From: PALSA-1355 sp035496575
GTDB lineage: Bacteria > Planctomycetota > Planctomycetia > Pirellulales > PALSA-1355
Direction: 5' to 3'
Length of the DNA stretch: 41,045 nucleotides
Assembly (NCBI GenBank): GCA_035496575.1
Contig: DATJEN010000331.1
Location: 1-41,045, forward strand
Shown here: positions 9,496 through 16,860 of the stretch, piece by piece
Layout of the letters: each line of letters begins with the position of its first letter
Position numbering within the stretch: the stretch's first letter is position 1
Notes under the pieces: generated by a model
Database searches by the model: none
Seen by the model: the letters and a program-made list of their open reading frames with translations, nothing else
What the model was told of the DNA's origin: nothing
Program-made: the position numbers and the translations under genes

Positions 9496-9523
9496 TTTAC
9501 TTGCGCTAGTCCCCCTGTATACT
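9496..9523 (+). promoter_or_regulatory. Likely sigma-70-type promoter for the MFS transporter gene
   Basis: TTTACT (9496-9501) and TATACT (9518-9523) are separated by 16 bases. The -10 box matches 5 of 6 consensus bases and the -35 box 4 of 6. It lies in the divergent gap between the GT39 gene (-) and the transporter (+), leaving a 5' leader of about 75 bases. Confidence 0.5.
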
Positions 9524-9603
9524 CGGAATTCAATATTTTGGCCGGCGCTAGGCGGTGCTGGCACTCAAGTCATCCGCGCGCGCGACCTTCTGGAGACCCG
9601 GGC

Positions 9604-11097
9604 ATGCAGTCGAATCGGAAGATTTTCTGGGCCAGCTTCTTGACCTTGATCGCGGCCGGCATGGGCTTCGCCATCCGCGGCGACGTGCTCTCGGAGTGGG
9701 AACGCGAGTTCGGCTTCACCAAGACAGAGCTCGGCACGATCACCGGCGGCGGCCTGGTGGGCATGGCGTTCACCATTATCGGGTTCAGCCTTTTTGCGGA
9801 CCGGGTTGGCTATAAGCTGCTGTTGATCGGCGCGTTTCTGCTGCATGTTTGCTCCGCGGCGGTGACTCTGGCCGCGACTCCCGTCTATCAGGCCGCCGGT
9901 CAGAACGCGACGTATTGGTGCCTGTACGTCGGCATGTTCATGTTCTCGTTGGCCAACGGCATGTGCGAAGCGGCGATCAATCCGCTCGTGGCCACGCTGT
10001 ATCCCAAACAAAAAACCCACTATCTCAATATCTTGCACGCCGGCTGGCCCGGCGGGCTGATCCTGGGCGGACTCTTGGCGGTGGGATTCGTGGGACCGGA
10101 AACCCGCTTCTACTTGCGCTGGGAGATACCCATGATGTTCTTTCTCGTGCCGACGTTGTGGTACGGGATGATCGTGTTCAAAGAGAAGTTCCCCGTATCT
10201 GAGGCGCGCGCGGCTGGCGTTCGTTTCGGCGAGATGCTGGCCGAGTTCACCTCGATCATTTTGCTCTTCTTACTGCTGCTGCACGCGCTGGTGGGCTATG
10301 TCGAGCTGGGCACGGACAGTTGGGTGACCAACATCACGAAAGATAAGCTCGCCACGATCGGCATCGATAGCGTGCTGTTGCTGGTGTACACGGCGGGACT
10401 GATGTTCGTGCTGCGATTCTTCGCGGGCCCGATCGTGGAACGCATCAATCCGCTGGGGCTTTTGTTCGTCAGCGCGTGCCTTGGCAGCGCCGGGTTGTTC
10501 ATGATGGGAACCGTCTTGGCAGGCGAGGCCGGCTGGAGCTTGTTGATCGCGGCTACCGTATATGGCGTCGGCAAAACGTTTTTGTGGCCGACCATGTTGG
10601 GGGTCGTCGGCGAGCGTTTTCCCAAGGGCGGTGCGCTGGCCATGGGAGCCATGGGAGGCGTGGGCATGCTCTCGGCGGGATTGCTCGGCAGTCCCGGTAT
10701 CGGCTACACGCAGGATGTGTTCGCGTCCGCCAAGCTTCGCGAAGAACAGCCCTCGCTGTTTGAGAAGGTCGAAGCCAAGACGGATAATCATTTCCTGTTC
10801 TTCAAGCCGGTGCGCGGCTTCGACGGAACGCAAGTCGAAAAGATCGCGGCGACCGATCCCGAACAGTTCGCCGTCATCCGGGCGGCCAGCGAGTTCGGTG
10901 GTCAACAAGCGCTCAAGGTCACCTCGGCCATTCCGGCAACCATGGCGGTCGGATACTTGCTGCTGTTGATCTATTTCCGCGCGACGGGCGGTTACAAGCT
11001 GGTTGAGATTGGGCCCGGTGGTCGCGAGCGTGAGATTCCCTACGAGCCCAACGCGCGCGAAGCAATCTATAAAGATTCGCAAGCCGACCAGGCATAG
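9604..11097 (+). CDS. Major facilitator superfamily transporter
   Basis: About 497 residues with 12 predicted membrane helices. The segment FADRVGYKLLL after helix 2 is the MFS signature loop (D-R-x-G). Residues 1-20 hold the first helix (IFWASFLTLIAAGMGFAIR), and a soluble stretch of about 70 residues lies between helices 11 and 12 (FASAKLREEQPSLFEKVEAKTDNHF). It probably moves a sugar or other small organic solute across the inner membrane; substrate unknown. The ATG at 9604 has GGAG about 9 bases upstream and starts MQSNRKIFW; the longer open frame from 9430 is spurious. It converges on tilS with a 29-base gap. Confidence 0.88.
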   Translation: MQSNRKIFWASFLTLIAAGMGFAIRGDVLSEWEREFGFTKTELGTITGGGLVGMAFTIIGFSLFADRVGYKLLLIGAFLLHVCSAAVTLAATPVYQAAGQNATYWCLYVGMFMFSLANGMCEAAINPLVATLYPKQKTHYLNILHAGWPGGLILGGLLAVGFVGPETRFYLRWEIPMMFFLVPTLWYGMIVFKEKFPVSEARAAGVRFGEMLAEFTSIILLFLLLLHALVGYVELGTDSWVTNITKDKLATIGIDSVLLLVYTAGLMFVLRFFAGPIVERINPLGLLFVSACLGSAGLFMMGTVLAGEAGWSLLIAATVYGVGKTFLWPTMLGVVGERFPKGGALAMGAMGGVGMLSAGLLGSPGIGYTQDVFASAKLREEQPSLFEKVEAKTDNHFLFFKPVRGFDGTQVEKIAATDPEQFAVIRAASEFGGQQALKVTSAIPATMAVGYLLLLIYFRATGGYKLVEIGPGGREREIPYEPNAREAIYKDSQADQA

Positions 11098-11126
11098 CGA
11101 AGCCGACAGGACGCGACGCTCGCCTA

Positions 11127-12161
11127 TTACGGAGCGCGCTCGAGGATGATCTTGCCGTCGCGGCGTTCGGCGGCAATCGCGCCTGGCATCATCAGCCGTT
11201 CGCGTGCGGTATCTCGCGCATCGGGTTGTGACGTTAGCGCGGCAAGTTGGCTCCACTGTTCGTAGCCCATCTGTGATAGCGGCCAGGCCTGCCGTTGCCA
11301 GAGGACGACAAAGCTTTCTCGCACCAGGTGTTGAGGACGTGCCCCCAGCCGGCCTGCATGAAGCTGCACGCGCCCCGGCGTCACTTCGATGGTGGCCTCG
11401 TTCAGCAGGTTTTCTGCAAGGTCGGCGATGATGGCCGAACTGTCCGCCGCCAGGGCACCCAGTCGCAAGAGCGATTGCGAAACACCGGGCGCATAATGTT
11501 CCTTGAGCAGCGGCAGCAGCTCGTGCCGGATGCGGTTGCGCGCGAAGCGCAGATCGAAATTGCTCGAGTCCTGTCGAAAGTTCTGCTGGAGCGTGCTCAA
11601 GTAACCCAGCAGTTCATCGCGCGCCAGCCCGAGCAAAGGGCGAACGAGCGTGACGGCGGGTCCGAGCGGCCGTACGCTGGGCATGCCGGCCAATCCGGCC
11701 AGGCCCGTTCCGCGCAGCACTCGATGCAAGATGGTCTCCGCCTGGTCGTCCGCCGTGTGCGCGGCGGCGACGTAGCGGGCGCCAAGTTGCTCGGCGAGCT
11801 GTTGCAGGAACGCATAGCGCTGCTCGCGGGCAGCGGCTTCAGACAGAGCCGCGCCGGCCGGCAGGGGATCGGCGACGCCCCGGTGAAAGGGGACGCCCAG
11901 TCGATCGCACAATTTGGCGACGAATTCCGCGTCTCCATCGGATTCGGCTCCTCGCAGGCGATGGTTGAAGTGCCCGACGGCCAGCTCGCTTTGCATGGCT
12001 CCCACGGCCGGATGCGAGGATTGCAGGCTGAGCAGGACGCGCAGCAGGGCCACGCTATCGGCCCCGCCAGACACCGCGACGACCACTCCGAAATCGCGCC
12101 ATCTGCCCGGCGGCCAGGCCTGGGCAACCTTTTTTTCCACGGATTCGTTCGTCCCGGCCAC
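11127..12161 (-). CDS. tilS: tRNA(Ile)-lysidine synthase
   Basis: A 344-residue protein. The N-terminal PP-loop SGGADS (31-36) binds ATP, and AAHTADDQAETILHR with GTGLAGLAGM is the family's second signature. The enzyme joins lysine to C34 of the AUA-reading tRNA(Ile), so that it reads AUA instead of AUG. The C-terminal domain (from about 230) is shorter than in E. coli TilS. Translation starts at a GTG (12159-12161); the first residues are MAGTNESVEKK. It converges with the MFS gene. Confidence 0.93.
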   Translation of the reverse strand: MAGTNESVEKKVAQAWPPGRWRDFGVVVAVSGGADSVALLRVLLSLQSSHPAVGAMQSELAVGHFNHRLRGAESDGDAEFVAKLCDRLGVPFHRGVADPLPAGAALSEAAAREQRYAFLQQLAEQLGARYVAAAHTADDQAETILHRVLRGTGLAGLAGMPSVRPLGPAVTLVRPLLGLARDELLGYLSTLQQNFRQDSSNFDLRFARNRIRHELLPLLKEHYAPGVSQSLLRLGALAADSSAIIADLAENLLNEATIEVTPGRVQLHAGRLGARPQHLVRESFVVLWQRQAWPLSQMGYEQWSQLAALTSQPDARDTARERLMMPGAIAAERRDGKIILERAP

Positions 12162-12404
12162 GTGCTTGCCTCGGTGAAATAGAGGGGTTATGGCGGCTGG
12201 CCGGCGATTGGGCCGACTGGCCGCTGGGTGTAGCTTATCTAAACGCTAGAAAGCGTGCTGTAAACCGAATTCAAAGAGCAGCTTACGGTGCATGGATTCG
12301 TGCGACCGTGTAGTTGCAGATGCCCTGAACTGTGATAGGATGGGTCTAGCGAAAGGCAAGAAATCGACCTGCAACCTTTCGCCAGCGCGGCCGAAAACGC
12401 CGCC

Positions 12405-12535
12405 GGCGAGCTAGGACAGGATGAGTTCATATCTTTTGCAAGAACAGCAAGAGCGCCTTCGGGGTCATGCCCGGAAGGATCGCAGCCGAGAAATCTGTGC
12501 AGCGAATGGCTCGACGACTCTGTCGTGTGCGATAA
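12405..12535 (+). ncRNA. ffs: Candidate signal recognition particle RNA (bacterial small type)
   Basis: At 12463-12487 the sequence GGTCATGCCCGGAAGG, followed by ATCGCAGCC, closely follows the SRP domain IV core of E. coli 4.5S RNA (GGTCAGGTCCGGAAGG, AAGCAGCC), with a GGAA tetraloop at 12473-12476. Flanking arms form a rod: 12463-65/12485-87, 12444-47/12495-98 (ACAG/CTGT), 12435-39/12502-06 (TTTGC/GCGAA), 12423-25/12510-12, and 12415-20/12519-24 (GACAGG/TCTGTC), separated by internal loops as in SRP RNA. The internal-loop bases differ from consensus (CATG and CGCA rather than CAGG and AGCA), so this is likely but not certain. Ends are approximate. A possible weak promoter (TTGCAG 12314, TAGGAT 12336) lies upstream. 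Confidence 0.6.
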
Positions 12536-12928
12536 GACAAGCGTTACGGGAGCTCGCATCTAAGATGTACTTTCTCGTTCTCATGCGAATTGTGCTGGGC
12601 CGCCTGGCCCGGACGACATTGGTGGCTCGAATTTCGCGGACAGGTGGCGACTGGGTTCGCACGATCTGCGCCGCGACAGGCCCGAGCCGGTCAATGCGCC
12701 ACCCGTATCAGTGGATGAGCATGGATTACGTTTTGACCGAAGGTCCTCCTGGGCTGGTGTATAGCGGCAGAGGAACCTTCCAGAAGAAAAATGATCCTTG
12801 GAATTGGGTACTGCGGTTCTGGCGCCGGTTGGCGTGGGGCCCGGCAGCTCATCCGGTTTTAGTCGCGACAGTCTCGACCGCCCATTCGCGCCGCGCGCGC
12901 CAATAGTCTGAAGTAGAATTGCGCGCAC
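12536..12928. other. Gene-free stretch between the SRP-like RNA and rny
   Basis: About 400 bases with no recognisable protein. A + strand frame (12421-12906) runs through it and through the SRP-like RNA, but its translation has no family look and no ribosome-binding site. I looked for RNase P RNA, tmRNA and tRNA hallmarks and saw none. Confidence 0.5.
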
Positions 12929-12961
12929 GAGGCACCCCCGTTGGGGGCGTCTCGATTTCTT
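12929..12961 (+). terminator. Hairpin with T-rich tail upstream of rny
   Basis: GAGGC-A-CCCCC (12929-12939) pairs with GGGGG-C-GTCTC (12943-12953) around a GTT loop, with one A/C mismatch and one G-T pair, followed by GATTTCTT. This could end transcription from the SRP-like RNA before rny, or be a 5' leader hairpin of rny. The T run is interrupted. Confidence 0.45.
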
Positions 12962-13064
12962 GAGCGGTGCTTCCCCGCTGCCACGTTGGCGCTTCGCGCC
13001 GGCGAGACGTGGACCATTCTCGGTTCGCTTCGCATGCGCGTGGCGGAATACCGAGGGGAACACC

Positions 13065-14621
13065 GTGACCGATAATCCATTTTTCTGGTTCTTGTCCGTT
13101 GCCCTGACGGCCGTTCTGGCCTTCATCGGCACCAAACTCATTGACCGCCTGCGGCGACGCGATGCCGAAACCGAGGCGCAAGAGATCATTGCGCGCGCGG
13201 AACGTGAAAGCGCAAATCGCCGCAAGGAAGTCGAGCTGGAAGTCAAGGAGATCATGATCCAGCAGAAAGCCGAGGGAGAGCGCGAACTCGGCAAGCTGCG
13301 CCAAGAGATGCATGAACGCGAGCGGCTGCTCGACAAGCGGCAAGACTCGCTCGAGCAACAGGCCGACCAGCTTCGACGTCAAGAGAAGATGGTCGAGAAC
13401 ACCCAGCGCAAATTGACGGAGAAGATCGAGGAGACGAACCGACGTAACGAGGAGTTGGCGAGCGTGTTGGACGTGCAGCGGCAGACGCTGCACACCCTGA
13501 GCGGGCTCAGCCGCGAGGAAGCCTCGCGTCGCTTGCTCGAGATGCTCGAAAAAGACCTGCAGCACGAGGCCGGCGGAATCATTCTCAAGCACGAACGCCG
13601 CATGGCGGAGATCACCGAGGCCAAATCGCGCGAGATCCTGCTTACCTGCATCCAGCGCTATGCCGCCACCCACACCGCCGAAAACACGACCAGCACCGTC
13701 GATATCCCCAACGACGAGATGAAGGGACGCATCATCGGCCGTGAAGGACGCAATATCCGGGCTTTTGAAAAAGCCACCGGGGTCGACGTCATTATCGACG
13801 ACACGCCGGGCGTCGTGATTGTGAGCGGATTTGACACCGTGCGCCGCGAGGTCGCGCGGATGGCGCTCAACAAGCTGATTGCCGATGGCCGCATCCACCC
13901 CACGCGGATCGAGGAGCTCGTCGCCGAAACGCAGGCCGAAATGGAGGTGCACATCCAAAAGCGCGGAGAAGAAGCGGCCCAGGAAGCCGACGTGCCCGGA
14001 CTGCATCCTAAAGTCATTCATCTGCTGGGGCGGTTGCGATTCCGAACCAGCTACAGCCAGAACGTGCTGCGACATTCCATCGAGGTGGCCTTTCTCACGG
14101 GCTTGTTGGCCGAGGAAATGGGACTGGACTCGCGTTTGGCGCGGCGCTGCGGTTTGTTGCACGATATCGGCAAAGCGGCCGACCACGAGGCCGAAGGCGG
14201 GCACCCCAAAATCGGCGCCGAGCTGCTCAAGCGCTATGGCGAAGGTCCCGAGGTCGTGCATGCCGCCTTGGGTCACCACGATGACATTCGAGTCGATCAT
14301 CCGTACACCGTTCTGGTTGCCGCGGCTGACGCCTGTAGTGCTTCGCGGCCGGGCGCGCGGCGTGAAACGCTCGAGCGGTATATCAAGCGCATGGAGGAGC
14401 TCGAAAAAATCGCCACGGGCTTCGATGGCGTCGACCAGGCATTTGCGATTCAGGCCGGCCGCGAGCTGCGCGTGCTCGTCAACGCGCGCGATACAACCGA
14501 TGCATCGGCCGCCAAAATTTGTCGCGACATCGCCAAAGCCTTCGAGCAGCAATTGACGTACCCCGGCGAGATCAAGGTCACCGTGTTGCGCGAGACGCGC
14601 GTCACTGAAATAGCCAAGTAG
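13065..14621 (+). CDS. rny: Ribonuclease Y
   Basis: About 518 residues, the usual RNase Y length. In order: an N-terminal membrane anchor (FFWFLSVALTAVLAF), a long charged coiled coil (about residues 25-195), a KH RNA-binding domain with GRIIGREGRNIRAFE, and an HD domain with RHSIEVA and LLHDIGKA, followed by GHHDD. It starts mRNA decay by endonucleolytic cuts at the membrane. The GTG at 13065 (MTDNPFFW) has GAGGGG 5 bases upstream; the open frame from 12960 adds a spurious arginine-rich leader. ymdB follows after 55 bases, the same pair as in Bacillus. Confidence 0.95.
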   Translation: MTDNPFFWFLSVALTAVLAFIGTKLIDRLRRRDAETEAQEIIARAERESANRRKEVELEVKEIMIQQKAEGERELGKLRQEMHERERLLDKRQDSLEQQADQLRRQEKMVENTQRKLTEKIEETNRRNEELASVLDVQRQTLHTLSGLSREEASRRLLEMLEKDLQHEAGGIILKHERRMAEITEAKSREILLTCIQRYAATHTAENTTSTVDIPNDEMKGRIIGREGRNIRAFEKATGVDVIIDDTPGVVIVSGFDTVRREVARMALNKLIADGRIHPTRIEELVAETQAEMEVHIQKRGEEAAQEADVPGLHPKVIHLLGRLRFRTSYSQNVLRHSIEVAFLTGLLAEEMGLDSRLARRCGLLHDIGKAADHEAEGGHPKIGAELLKRYGEGPEVVHAALGHHDDIRVDHPYTVLVAAADACSASRPGARRETLERYIKRMEELEKIATGFDGVDQAFAIQAGRELRVLVNARDTTDASAAKICRDIAKAFEQQLTYPGEIKVTVLRETRVTEIAK

Positions 14622-14676
14622 ATTCAGTCTCAGCGGAAATCAACTCCAACCCTGTCCAGAAAAATCGAGTGCCTGC

Positions 14677-15510
14677 GTGCGGCTGCTTTTGATCGGGGAC
14701 ATCGTTGGGAAACCAGGCCGCGGCATCGTGGCGCGCGCGCTGGGCGGTTTGATTCGCGAACAGGGGCTGGATTTCGTGATCGCCAACGGCGAAAACGCCG
14801 CCGGCGGATCTGGCATTACACCGGCCAACTATCGCGAATTGATCGCGGCGGGCGTGGACTGCATCACGCTGGGAGATCACATTTATCGCCGTCGCGAAAT
14901 CGTCGACATCCTGGAAACGGAGCCCAACATCGTTAAGCCCGCCAATTTTCCCGCATCGTCGCCGGGGCGAGAGTTGGCGGTCGTGCGGGCGCGCAATGGC
15001 GTGCAAGTCGCGGTGCTGAGCCTGCTGGGCCGGGTGTTCATGCGTCCGGTCGACTGCCCTTGGGCAGCCGCCGATCGGGTGCTGGGGGGATTGCCGTCTG
15101 ACGTGAAGGTGATCATGGTCGACTTTCACGGCGAGGCCACGAGCGACAAGCAATTGATGGGGCGGCATCTCGATGGCCGCGCGAGCGCGGTGTTGGGAAC
15201 CCACACGCACGTGCCCACCGCGGACGAATGTATTTTGCCCGGCGGCACCGCGTTTCAATGCGACGTGGGCATGACGGGCCCCTATGACAGCATTTTGGGC
15301 CGGCGCGTCGATCGGGTGCTCGAATCGACGCTAACTTTCAATCCCACCCACTTTGAAGTCGCGACGGGGGACGTTCGTTTGTCGGGTTCGGTGGTGGAAG
15401 TGGACCCCGAGACGGGCCGGGCTTCGGCAATTCACAGAGTTTGTATCGACCAGCAGGAGGCCGAAAGGCTCGCGCGGGTTGCTCACGCCGTCGAGCGCAC
15501 CGTGCTCTAA
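14677..15510 (+). CDS. ymdB: YmdB-family metallophosphoesterase (TIGR00282)
   Basis: A 277-residue protein starting at GTG. Metal ligands and motifs of the family are present: GDIVGKPGR (7-15), ANGENAAGGSGIT (35-47), LGDHIYRR (67-74), VDFHGEATSDK and GTHTHVPTAD. In Bacillus, YmdB is a phosphodiesterase that hydrolyses 2',3'-cyclic nucleotides and affects biofilm and motility decisions; its role in planctomycetes is not known. The gene follows rny by 55 bases and is likely cotranscribed, hinting that both act on RNA. Confidence 0.92.
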   Translation: MRLLLIGDIVGKPGRGIVARALGGLIREQGLDFVIANGENAAGGSGITPANYRELIAAGVDCITLGDHIYRRREIVDILETEPNIVKPANFPASSPGRELAVVRARNGVQVAVLSLLGRVFMRPVDCPWAAADRVLGGLPSDVKVIMVDFHGEATSDKQLMGRHLDGRASAVLGTHTHVPTADECILPGGTAFQCDVGMTGPYDSILGRRVDRVLESTLTFNPTHFEVATGDVRLSGSVVEVDPETGRASAIHRVCIDQQEAERLARVAHAVERTVL

Positions 15511-15601
15511 AGCGCGTGTGCTCGTGCCGTCGGCTACGCGGCTGCTAGCGCGAGCAAGCGGGTGGCTCCAAGCGACCTTGCACGTGCCGCGTGGGCTCGC
15601 T

Positions 15602-16072
15602 ATGCTCCGCGTCCTTTCGCAAATTAGCGTGGTTCAATCAGACGGTATTCGTACAGCCCGGCTCTCCCGCCGCTCACGTTTCTTCGCGGCTGTCGTGGGA
15701 GTCGGACTAATGGCGGCGCTGGTCGTCGCGGGCCAATTGCGGCCTGAGCCCCGCGGCTTCGGCACGCATGAGCAACTCGGTTTACCTCCCTGTTCGTTTG
15801 CAACTTGGTTTGGAAGGCGATGCCCCGCTTGCGGCATGACCACCGCCTGGGCGCACGTGGCGCATGGGCAGTGGAGGGCCGCGGCGCGCACGCATGTCAC
15901 TGGAACGCTATTGGCCATCGTGGCCGCGCCGATCGCGCTTGCCGCATTGGTCGCCGCGATTGGAGGTCGAGAATTTTCTTGGGTACCTGGCGAAGTGATG
16001 ATGGCAAGCGCGACAGTCGTGCTGGCCGGCGCAGTTCTGCTGGAGTGGCTGGTGAGACTGGCGCTTAGTTGA
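15602..16072 (+). CDS. DUF2752 family membrane protein
   Basis: About 156 residues from the ATG at 15602. A first membrane helix (FFAAVVGVGLMAALVVAG) is followed by LPPCSFATWFGRRCPACGMTTAW; the CPxCGMTTA motif defines DUF2752. Two further helices follow. The CxxC pair may bind a metal or be redox active, but no function is known for the family. The frame is open further upstream, so the start is uncertain. It lies 91 bases after ymdB. Confidence 0.8.
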   Translation: MLRVLSQISVVQSDGIRTARLSRRSRFFAAVVGVGLMAALVVAGQLRPEPRGFGTHEQLGLPPCSFATWFGRRCPACGMTTAWAHVAHGQWRAAARTHVTGTLLAIVAAPIALAALVAAIGGREFSWVPGEVMMASATVVLAGAVLLEWLVRLALS

Positions 16073-16155
16073 CCCGTTACCGAAGGGCATTGCCAGGACG
16101 GGTCGCGGCGGCAGCAGGGCCATTGTCGAAATTACGGACGTTGTGAGGAAAAGCG

Positions 16156-16818
16156 ATGGATCGCTTGCGACATCAACCCATTTTTATCGGCATGGCTCTC
16201 TTGGCAGTGGGCTGTGCGCTTGCCGCCGCGAGCGGTTGCACGCTGATGGCCACGGCCATGTACGTGATCCAGGGCTCGAACACCTCCGCGGATTTCGGGG
16301 GGCTCAAGGGTAAACGCGTGGTGGTCGTGTGCCGGCCCATCACGTCGCTGCACTTCCGCGACACGAGCGTGTCGCGCGATCTGGCGAAGCAGGTTGGCCT
16401 CTTGCTCGAGAAGAACGTGCCCAAGATCGAGCTCGTCGATCAGCGAGAAGTCTTCGAGTGGGCCGACGAAAACAATTGGGAAGAGTATGTCGACATCGGC
16501 AAGGCCTTGAATGCGGACATGGTGATCGGTCTCGATCTCGAGGAGTTCAACCTCTTTCAAGGTCAGACGCTTTATCAGGGCAAAGCCAACTTGAAGATGA
16601 TGGTCTTCGAGGTCGCCAAGGGGCGCGAGCCGGTGTTCGAGCGCAACCTGCCGCAGGCCATCTATCCCCCGAACGCGGCGATTCCGACTGGCGAAAAACC
16701 GGAGGCCCAGTTCCGGCGGCAGTTTGTCGGCTACCTGGCGCGCCAAGTCGCGCACTACTTCTACGATCATGATGCGACGGTCGACTTCGCCAACGACGCC
16801 ACGGCGCTGCTCGATTAG
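16156..16818 (+). CDS. Predicted lipoprotein of unknown function
   Basis: A 220-residue protein with GAGGAAAAG 5 bases before the ATG, a good ribosome-binding site by local standards. The signal peptide ends in a lipobox-like AAASGC (Cys28). The mature part contains GLKGKRVVVVCRP, SRDLAKQVGLLLEKNVPKI and LNADMVIGLDLEEFNLFQGQTLYQG, an alpha/beta pattern like that of proteins with a GNA1162/CsgG-like fold, where 'strand, helix, D..IGLDLEEF' recurs. That likeness is an inference. It is convergent with the vWA gene. Confidence 0.75.
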   Translation: MDRLRHQPIFIGMALLAVGCALAAASGCTLMATAMYVIQGSNTSADFGGLKGKRVVVVCRPITSLHFRDTSVSRDLAKQVGLLLEKNVPKIELVDQREVFEWADENNWEEYVDIGKALNADMVIGLDLEEFNLFQGQTLYQGKANLKMMVFEVAKGREPVFERNLPQAIYPPNAAIPTGEKPEAQFRRQFVGYLARQVAHYFYDHDATVDFANDATALLD

Positions 16819-16860
16819 ACCTTTCGCGCCGGTCCATCAACCAATGTGCATCGCCCTGGC

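Noticed and set aside
12421..12906. 161-codon + strand reading frame in the gap before rny
   Set aside because: It overlaps the SRP-like RNA, has no ribosome-binding site, and its composition (scattered Arg, Ser, Trp) resembles no protein family.
12960..13064. Upstream extension of rny
   Set aside because: The residues before the GTG at 13065 are Arg-rich and precede the normal N-terminal membrane anchor of RNase Y.
12162..13064. RNase P RNA, tmRNA or tRNA in the gene-free stretch
   Set aside because: None of the diagnostic sequences (P4 GAGGAAAGTCC, CCA-ending acceptor, GGTTCGA T-loop) is present.
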